From: an uncultured Bacteroidales bacterium
Lineage (GTDB): Bacteria; Bacteroidota; Bacteroidia; Bacteroidales; Paludibacteraceae
Assembly (NCBI GenBank): GCA_902762355.1
Contig: CACWNR010000012.1
Span: 1-54,880 of the forward strand
Direction: 5' to 3'
Length of the DNA stretch: 54,880 bases
The position numbers were made by a program, and so were the translations under genes. Positions 42,550-52,070 of the stretch are shown one piece after another (position 1 is the first letter of the stretch; the number at the start of each line of letters is the position of its first letter). The notes beneath the pieces were generated by a model that saw only the letters and a list, made by a program, of their open reading frames with translations, searched no databases and was not told the origin of the DNA.

Positions 42550-42580
42550 TTGCGTATATCATAAAAATGTAGTATCTTTG
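42550..42580 (+). promoter_or_regulatory. promoter of the infC operon
   Basis: TTGCGTATATC (42550) and TATCTTTG (42573-42580) are 20 bp apart. The start is predicted near 42587, giving a leader of about 75 bases before the infC start. Confidence 0.75.
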
Positions 42581-42661
42581 CACGCTTTTTCGATTGTAGG
42601 GCATAGTGTGCCTAAGCGAGAAGTAAGTTATTAACTTAATAATTGTAAGCATATAGCAACT

Positions 42662-43210
42662 ATTACTCCCAGACCGCGTGGCGGTCGCGTCATCAAAGAG
42701 GACCCGCATCGTATCAACGATAAGATCCGCGGTGTCGCTCAAGTTCGCCTCATCGGCGACAATGTAGAGCAAGGCATCTACTCGTTTCAACAGGCAATGC
42801 ATATTGCTGATGAGCAAAACCTCGACTTGGTCGAGATAGCGCCTACGGCCAATCCGCCTGTCTGCCGAATTGTTGACTACCAGAAGTTCCTCTATGCGCA
42901 GAAGAAAAAGCAAAAGGAGGCGAAAGCTAACCAAAAGAAGCAAGAGGTGAAAGAGATCCGTTTCGGTCCGCAAACCGACGATCATGACTATAACTTCAAG
43001 CTCAAACATGCGCAGGAGTTCCTCAAGGAAGGCAATAAAGTGAAAGCTTACGTCTTCTTCCGCGGACGCTCCATCGTCTTCAAAGAGCAGGGCGAATTGC
43101 TGCTCGCGCGCTTTGCCGCTGACCTCGAAGAATACGGCAAAGCCGATAATGTACCAAACCTCGAGGGCAAACGAATGATCATGTTCGTCAGCCCGAAGAG
43201 TAATAAATAA
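42662..43210 (+). CDS. infC: translation initiation factor IF-3, probable AUU start
   Basis: The frame that encodes IF-3 is open from 42635, but the first ATG (42797) would remove the conserved N-terminal domain ([21 protein letters not shown]). The ATT at 42662 gives 182 residues beginning [20 protein letters not shown], matching relatives; an ATA at 42653 is a second choice. In E. coli and others infC also starts with AUU, and IF-3 represses its own translation by rejecting that codon. The C-terminal domain contains [20 protein letters not shown]. It heads the infC-rpmI-rplT operon. Confidence 0.9.
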   Translation: MTPRPRGGRVIKEDPHRINDKIRGVAQVRLIGDNVEQGIYSFQQAMHIADEQNLDLVEIAPTANPPVCRIVDYQKFLYAQKKKQKEAKANQKKQEVKEIRFGPQTDDHDYNFKLKHAQEFLKEGNKVKAYVFFRGRSIVFKEQGELLLARFAADLEEYGKADNVPNLEGKRMIMFVSPKSNK

Positions 43211-43419
43211 ACAACCGCAAGTCGTAGGGCTTACCTTTACCAAGTCCTCTTCCTGTTGGGGTCCCCAGCGCAAACCGGTTTTGTGTTTGTGATGGGGAGA
43301 GTGGGCATCTCCGAGTACCTTTAGCCAAGCTGTGCTTGAGCTCGTGTACGAGGGGTTTGCACGCGAGGGGGCGGCTGCCTGAGACTGCGTATTTACTAAC
43401 AATTAATTTTTATTACAAA
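43211..43419 (+). promoter_or_regulatory. structured infC-rpmI leader region (possible L20 autoregulatory site)
   Basis: A 209-base gap separates infC and rpmI. It is GC-rich and contains several complementary stretches, for instance CCCCAGCGCAAAC with GTTTGTGATGGGG (about 43263-43297) and nearby GAGAGTGGGCATCTC. In many bacteria L20 represses this operon by binding such a leader. That it does so here is inference; a small frame reading into rpmI from 43336 is not supported. Confidence 0.45.
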
Positions 43420-43617
43420 ATGCCAAAGGTAAAAACGAACTCCGGTGCAAAAAAGCGTTTCACGCTTACCGGAACCGGTAAAATCAAGCGTAAGCACGCT
43501 TACAAAAGTCACATTCTGACGAAGAAGACTAAAAAGCAAAAACGCAACTTGACTCATGTTGCTATCGTTGATCAGTCGAACATGCGCTCCATCCGTGAGA
43601 TGTTATTGCTTCGATAA
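43420..43617 (+). CDS. rpmI: 50S ribosomal protein L35
   Basis: This 65-residue basic protein begins [20 protein letters not shown] and contains [20 protein letters not shown], the standard L35 sequence. The start at 43420 is set by the family. It is followed after 31 bp by rplT. Confidence 0.96.
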   Translation: MPKVKTNSGAKKRFTLTGTGKIKRKHAYKSHILTKKTKKQKRNLTHVAIVDQSNMRSIREMLLLR

Positions 43618-43648
43618 GTACTAACCATTAAAGTGAAAGGACAGAAAC

Positions 43649-44008
43649 ATGCCAAGATCAGTAAATCACGTTGCTTCGCGCAACCGTCGTAAGAAGATCA
43701 TGTCGCTCACCCGTGGTAACTTTGGTGGTCGTGCTAATGTATGGACCGTAGCAAAGAACACATGGGAGAAAGGTTTGCAGTACGCTTACCGCGATCGTAA
43801 GAACAAAAAACGTACGTTCCGTGCGCTCTGGATCCAGCGTATCAACGCTGCCGCTCGCCTCGAAGGTCTGAGTTACAGCCAGTTGATGGGCGCTCTCAAG
43901 AACGCAGGTATCGTTATCAACCGCAAGGCACTTGCTGACCTCGCTATGAATCAACCGAAAGCTTTCAAAGCTGTCGTTGATCAAGCCAAAAAGAAAGCTG
44001 CTAAGTAA
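43649..44008 (+). CDS. rplT: 50S ribosomal protein L20
   Basis: This 119-residue protein matches L20 from [20 protein letters not shown] through [20 protein letters not shown] to the C-terminal [20 protein letters not shown] block. L20 is needed for early 50S assembly and represses its operon in several bacteria. An AAAGGA Shine-Dalgarno-like sequence (43636-43641) sits 7 bases before the ATG. It ends the operon, and a bidirectional terminator follows. Confidence 0.97.
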   Translation: MPRSVNHVASRNRRKKIMSLTRGNFGGRANVWTVAKNTWEKGLQYAYRDRKNKKRTFRALWIQRINAAARLEGLSYSQLMGALKNAGIVINRKALADLAMNQPKAFKAVVDQAKKKAAK

Positions 44009-44020
44009 TAAGGTTCTTAC

Positions 44021-44057
44021 AAAAAAATGAGATGGTCATTTGGCCATCTCTTTTTTT
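44021..44057. terminator. bidirectional terminator between rplT and dapA, overlapping dapA's end
   Basis: GAGATGG (44029-44035) and CCATCTC (44044-44050) form the stem, flanked by A and T runs on both sides, so it works on both strands. The dapA stop codon (44036-44038) lies in the loop and its last codons form one arm of the stem. Confidence 0.8.
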
Positions 44058-44926
44058 ATTTCTTCTTGTAGTTCCTTACTTGCCGGAACTAACGGAAGTC
44101 GTAGATAATTCTCAATAATCCCTTTCTGCGCCAATACTGCTTTAATCCCCACCGGATTGCCTTCTTTAAATAGAAGCCGTACCATATGATCGTATTTCGC
44201 CTGCTTTACTTGGTCCTTTTTATGCACGATCGCTTTGAAATCCTCAGGGAAAGCATTACTTGCTACGGATATCAATCCGGCACCACCGGCTTCCATGACC
44301 TTGCACGCGATACCGTCGTCGCCGCTTATTACCAAAGGTAGGTTTATTGCTTCGCGTTTAGTGCCTTCGGCGTTTATGAGGTTTATCAGGTGCTTGATCT
44401 GCTCAATATTGCCGCTCGCTTCTTTGATGCCGCATATCTTATCGGGGTGCGCATTGTAGATGCGCATAACGGTCTCCGGCAACAGGTTCACACCCGTGCG
44501 TCCGGGTACATTATACAATATTACGGGTATAGGACTTGCTTCTGCCACCGCACAGAAATGCTGATACAATCCTTCTTGATTCGGTTTATTGTAGTACGGA
44601 CATACGCTAAGGATAGCAGTAAAGTCTAGGATTAATTCGGTGCGCATAGCTTTTAGGTCCGCGATAACCGCTGCGGTATTATTACCGCCTACGCCTAATA
44701 CTAATGGCAGTCGACCGTTTACGTGTTGACGAATAAACGTCCGTACTTCTTTGCGTTCTTTGTCTGTCATCGTGGCCGCTTCACCGGTGGTGCCCAACAC
44801 TACGATATAATCGACAGCACCTGTCAACTGCGTATCCAATAAGCGCGCGAGTGCCTCATAATCGACGCTCTTGTCTGCCTTAAACGGCGTAATAAGTGCT
44901 GTACCAAGTCCCCTTAACTCTTTCAT
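44036..44926 (-). CDS. dapA: 4-hydroxy-tetrahydrodipicolinate synthase
   Basis: This 296-residue class I aldolase-fold enzyme condenses pyruvate with aspartate semialdehyde in lysine and meso-diaminopimelate synthesis. VLGTTGEAATM is the pyruvate-carboxylate loop, VILYNVPGRTG has the catalytic Tyr and KICGIKEASGN the Schiff-base Lys. It is the last gene of the run EEP-ligA-DUF6913-dapA, 3 bp after the preceding stop. Confidence 0.95.
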   Translation of the reverse strand: MKELRGLGTALITPFKADKSVDYEALARLLDTQLTGAVDYIVVLGTTGEAATMTDKERKEVRTFIRQHVNGRLPLVLGVGGNNTAAVIADLKAMRTELILDFTAILSVCPYYNKPNQEGLYQHFCAVAEASPIPVILYNVPGRTGVNLLPETVMRIYNAHPDKICGIKEASGNIEQIKHLINLINAEGTKREAINLPLVISGDDGIACKVMEAGGAGLISVASNAFPEDFKAIVHKKDQVKQAKYDHMVRLLFKEGNPVGIKAVLAQKGIIENYLRLPLVPASKELQEEIKKEMAK

Positions 44927-44929
44927 TCT

Positions 44930-49105
<4,176 letters not shown>

Positions 49106-49129
49106 GTGGCTATTTAATTAAATCGGCTA

Positions 49130-49177
49130 CAAAAGTACATAAAAATTTGCATATATGCAAGTTTTTTCGTAACTTTG
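49130..49177. promoter_or_regulatory. divergent promoters overlapping at a palindrome
   Basis: The perfect palindrome TTGCATATATGCAA (49147-49160) supplies the -33 element in both directions. Rightwards the -7 is TAACTTTG (49170-49177), and leftwards TACTTTTG (49130-49137, minus strand), both with 20-bp gaps. The two promoters therefore cannot easily be occupied together, which would couple the EEP-ligA-dapA run to the ftsB-ruvC run. Confidence 0.75.
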
Positions 49178-49197
49178 CGCAAAATTTTGGAGATACA

Positions 49198-49503
49198 ATG
49201 ACTTTTTCTGACTTTTGGGAGACGATTAAGATACGCAAATGGGCTAAGTACGTGATCACGCTCTTGGTCTTTTTGATGGTGTTCTTGTTCATCGGCGATC
49301 AGAGTGTCATTCGTTTCATGCAGCGCGGCCGTGAGATACGCCATTTGGAGGAGCAACGGGATATGTACCGTGAGGGTGCAGAGAAGGCCCAACGGGAGAT
49401 CCAAACGCTCAGTCAACCCGATAGCCTCGAGCGCTACGCGCGTGAACATTATTATATGCATACCCCCAACGAGGATATTTATTTGGTAGATGAAGCTGAG
49501 TAA
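49198..49503 (+). CDS. septum formation initiator family protein (FtsB/DivIC-like)
   Basis: This 101-residue single-pass membrane protein has a cytoplasmic N-terminus, one transmembrane helix (about 20-37, VITLLVFLMVFLFIGDQSVI), a coiled coil (about 40-75) and the end LERYAREHYYMHTPNEDIYL, which carries the conserved ARE-Y-M motif of DivIC/FtsB. The ATG at 49198 is preferred because an earlier in-frame ATG would lie on the promoter. It acts in the divisome with FtsL and FtsQ. The promoter is directly upstream. Confidence 0.9.
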   Translation: MTFSDFWETIKIRKWAKYVITLLVFLMVFLFIGDQSVIRFMQRGREIRHLEEQRDMYREGAEKAQREIQTLSQPDSLERYAREHYYMHTPNEDIYLVDEAE

Positions 49504-49657
49504 TATTATATTGATCATCGGCCTGGTTATTCTGGCCGCAGGCGCCGCGTTGAGCATGGCGAAAATCGAACCCTGGGCGGATTACGTGCTCATTGCCGGC
49601 GCGGCGGTAATCATCATCCGCGGATTTATCCGCAATCACGAGAGAGATGATAGATAA
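49490..49657 (+). CDS. small membrane protein, 55 aa
   Basis: This ATG overlaps the end of the ftsB-like gene by 14 bases, and its TAA overlaps the ruvC start by 11 bases. The encoded protein has two hydrophobic segments (NIILIIGLVILAAGAALSM, YVLIAGAAVIIIRGFI) separated by a short polar turn, and ends in a charged NHERDDR tail. Tight packing between two real genes and clean helices support it. The function is unknown. Confidence 0.75.
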   Translation: MKLSNIILIIGLVILAAGAALSMAKIEPWADYVLIAGAAVIIIRGFIRNHERDDR

Positions 49658-50279
49658 AGTTCGATCCGAACATATCATCTTAGGAGTTGACCCGGGAACG
49701 CTCTTTATGGGTTATGCCCTTCTGCACACCGTCGGACAACAGGTGGAGATACTCGAGTTCGGCGCGTACGATGTGCATAAACTCGAAGGTCAATACCCGC
49801 GCCTTCAAAAAGAATTTTTCTTTTTGCAAGAACTCATCGATAAGTATCATCCCACCTCCTTGGCCATCGAGACGCAGTTCGTGGATAAGAACCCGCAGAC
49901 GATGATCAAGATCGTCCATGCACAGGGGGTGGCGATTGCGGCTGCACTCAGCAAAGATGTGCCTATCTACGAGTACTCGCCAATGAAGATCAAGATGGCC
50001 ATCACCGGTAACGGACATAGCTCCAAAGAGCAAGTGGCGGGTATGTTACAGCGCTTCATGCATATTCCCGACGAACAGATGCCTAAGAAACTCGATGCCA
50101 CCGATGCCCTCGCCATCGCCTATTGCCATTACCTGCAATTAGGGATGCCGGTCTCTGAGGGCGGTGCCAAAGACTGGACGACGTATGCCAAACGTAAAGG
50201 CCTGACAGATAAAGGTTTAACCGGTCCGGCTGCTCAACTCGCTGCCGCACTGGCTACGGTCAAAAAGACAAAAAAATAA
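49647..50279 (+). CDS. ruvC: crossover junction endodeoxyribonuclease RuvC
   Basis: This 210-residue protein carries the four acidic residues of RuvC: Asp in ILGVDPGTLFMGYALL, Glu in LAIETQFVDKNPQT, and the Asp pair in DATDALAIAYCH. It resolves Holliday junctions with RuvAB. The C-terminus is about 20-25 residues longer than in E. coli (a Lys/Ala-rich tail). It is the third gene of the ftsB operon. Confidence 0.94.
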   Translation: MIDKVRSEHIILGVDPGTLFMGYALLHTVGQQVEILEFGAYDVHKLEGQYPRLQKEFFFLQELIDKYHPTSLAIETQFVDKNPQTMIKIVHAQGVAIAAALSKDVPIYEYSPMKIKMAITGNGHSSKEQVAGMLQRFMHIPDEQMPKKLDATDALAIAYCHYLQLGMPVSEGGAKDWTTYAKRKGLTDKGLTGPAAQLAAALATVKKTKK

Positions 50280-50320
50280 AAAATCTATCCCTAAAATTTG
50301 GTAGTCTCGATTTTTTGTTG

Positions 50321-50328
50321 TACCTTTG
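50321..50328 (+). promoter_or_regulatory. -7 element of the ferredoxin promoter
   Basis: TACCTTTG at 50321-50328 matches TAnnTTTG. A TTTG (50297-50300) lies 20 bp upstream. The leader between it and the ATG holds the heptamer array. Confidence 0.65.
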
Positions 50329-50340
50329 CAGCGTCAATCG

Positions 50341-50375
50341 TTAAACATTAAACATTCAACATTAAACATTAAATA
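50341..50375 (+). repeat. five 7-bp repeats in the ferredoxin leader
   Basis: Five contiguous heptamers of the form TTAAACA (with changes in the third and fifth) occupy 50341-50375 and end two bases before the ferredoxin ATG. They lie in the predicted 5' untranslated region and contain no Shine-Dalgarno sequence. Confidence 0.85.
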
Positions 50376-50377
50376 CT

Positions 50378-50542
50378 ATGGCTTACAAAATTTCAACTGA
50401 CTGCATTGCTTGCGGTACATGTATTGAAGAATGCCCGATGGGTGCTATCTCTGAAGGCGAGCACTATTCCATCGATCCGGACGTTTGCACCGAGTGCGGA
50501 ACCTGTGCTGACGTTTGCCCGAGTGGAGCTATCTCGCTCTAA
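50378..50542 (+). CDS. 2[4Fe-4S] ferredoxin
   Basis: This 54-residue protein has two CxxCxxCxxxCP clusters: CIACGTCIEECPMGAI and CTECGTCADVCPSGAI. It is a clostridial-type ferredoxin, a low-potential electron carrier for anaerobic metabolism and a natural partner of the pyruvate:ferredoxin oxidoreductase downstream. It has its own promoter and terminator, so it is monocistronic and probably highly expressed. Confidence 0.96.
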   Translation: MAYKISTDCIACGTCIEECPMGAISEGEHYSIDPDVCTECGTCADVCPSGAISL

Positions 50543-50588
50543 TCGATGCGAAAAAAGGTGCATTTTTTAACGAAAATTGTGTAATTTT

Positions 50589-50621
50589 GAGGGACTACGC
50601 GTTGTAGCCCCTCATTTTTTT
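50589..50621 (+). terminator. terminator of the ferredoxin gene
   Basis: GAGGGACTAC (50589-50598) pairs with GTAGCCCCTC (50604-50613) with one mismatch, over the loop GCGTT, and is followed by ATTTTTTT. Confidence 0.8.
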
Positions 50622-50643
50622 ATAAAAAATGTAAGGTGGGTAT

Positions 50644-50673
50644 TGCAAATATCAAAAAAAAATCGTACCTTTG
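50644..50673 (+). promoter_or_regulatory. promoter of the 50745 ATPase gene
   Basis: TTGCAAATATC (50644) and TACCTTTG (50666-50673) are about 20 bp apart and conform to the other promoters here. A leader of about 65 bases follows. Confidence 0.7.
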
Positions 50674-50744
50674 CGGCGAATTTTCAAAATTTTGGTGAAA
50701 AATCGTGCCAAATGGCTAAGAATTTTTAAAACTTTTAGTTCAAA

Positions 50745-52046
50745 ATGGAGAAAAAAGAACCATTAACCGAATCGAAAAACGTACAAGTTGAGCAAAAAGC
50801 TCCCATGCTAGACGCATTTTTTAGGATACACGACTTTCTGGTCGCGCATTCTTCCATGCCTATCCGCCGGAAACTAATGGACGAGATCAATTGGAACGAT
50901 CGTCTGATTGCCATCAAGGGTGGTCGTGGAGTAGGGAAAACGGATTTCTTACTGTCGCGTGTCAAGGAGATTGAGACCGAGTGGCGGAACATGCCTGTGC
51001 CCTTGACCAAGAAAGGACGTCCCTGTAAACGTAAATCCTTACGAGACGTTCGTCCGTGCTTGTTTGTGAGCATGAACGATTTCTATTTCACCAAGCATAC
51101 CTTAATGGAGCTGGCCAGCGCGTTTGCCGCTACCGGAGGACGATACCTCTTCCTCGATCAGTTGTTCAAGTATGAGAACTGGTCGCGCGAACTCAAGCGC
51201 TGTTACTCCAAGTACAAACATCTGCATATCATCTTCTGCGCCACGCCGGTCATGCCGATCGACGAGGATAACCATGACCTCGAGCGCATCGTGCATACCT
51301 ACAACCTGCGTGGCTTCTCCTTCCGCGAGTACCTCAATATACAGACCGGTCTGAAACTGCCGTCTTATACGCTCGAGGATATTATGCAGCGCCATGCTTC
51401 CATCTCCCGCGAGATTTGTGAGCGGGTACAGCCGTTGAAATACTTCAAGGCTTACCTCGACCACGGCTACTATCCCTCGTATCTGGAGAGTAAGTCCTTC
51501 GAGGCAGAGTTGCTGAAGGTGATGAACTCGCAGCTCGAGGTGGACGTGCTCATGATCAAGCAGATCGATGTAGCGTGCTTGCATAAACTACGCAAACTGC
51601 TCTATATCCTCATGCATGACGCGCCGTGTGCACTCAATATATCCAATATCTCCGATGAGATAGGCCTGAGCCGTGCGACGACGATGAACTACGTTAAGTA
51701 CCTCAAGGACTCGCGTCTGATCAACCTCCTCTATCCGGAGCACAAGAGCTTCCCGATGAAGCCGACCAAGGTCTATATGCATAACACTAATGTGGCTCGC
51801 ATGGATTTCACGCGTGAGATCACGCCGATGGATATGTACGAGACCTATTTCTACATGGCCGTGCATGGCGCACACCGCGTCAATGCTACCGAACGTTCGG
51901 CGATGTTTATTGTGGACAATCAGTATTATTTCGATGTCAAAGAGCAAGTGTCCATGCGTGACACGATCCGTCCGACGGCTGTCGGCGAACTCGAGACCGG
52001 TCGCGGCAACCAGATGCCGCTTTGGCTATTAGGATTCTTATACTAA
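50745..52046 (+). CDS. AAA ATPase, AAA_14/DUF4143-related
   Basis: This 433-residue protein has Walker A IKGGRGVGKTDF near residues 57-66 and Walker B YLFLDQLFKY, in which the usual catalytic Glu after Asp is replaced by Gln. NLRGFSFREYLNIQTG and YLDHGYYPSYLE match the AAA_14 group. A winged-helix segment follows (ISNISDEIGLSRATTMNYVK, LKDSRLINLLYP). The C-terminal nuclease-like part is reduced (FIVDNQYYFDVKEQ). The missing Glu suggests weak or altered ATP hydrolysis. The gene separates ferredoxin and nifJ and ends 24 bp before nifJ, so it may be co-transcribed with it. Confidence 0.8.
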   Translation: MEKKEPLTESKNVQVEQKAPMLDAFFRIHDFLVAHSSMPIRRKLMDEINWNDRLIAIKGGRGVGKTDFLLSRVKEIETEWRNMPVPLTKKGRPCKRKSLRDVRPCLFVSMNDFYFTKHTLMELASAFAATGGRYLFLDQLFKYENWSRELKRCYSKYKHLHIIFCATPVMPIDEDNHDLERIVHTYNLRGFSFREYLNIQTGLKLPSYTLEDIMQRHASISREICERVQPLKYFKAYLDHGYYPSYLESKSFEAELLKVMNSQLEVDVLMIKQIDVACLHKLRKLLYILMHDAPCALNISNISDEIGLSRATTMNYVKYLKDSRLINLLYPEHKSFPMKPTKVYMHNTNVARMDFTREITPMDMYETYFYMAVHGAHRVNATERSAMFIVDNQYYFDVKEQVSMRDTIRPTAVGELETGRGNQMPLWLLGFLY

Positions 52047-52070
52047 TCAACATTATAAAACTCAACAACA

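Noticed and set aside
42533-43402. Minus-strand open frame of 289 codons over infC
   Set aside because: It covers the infC promoter and coding region in antisense. IF-3 motifs on the plus strand are unmistakable.
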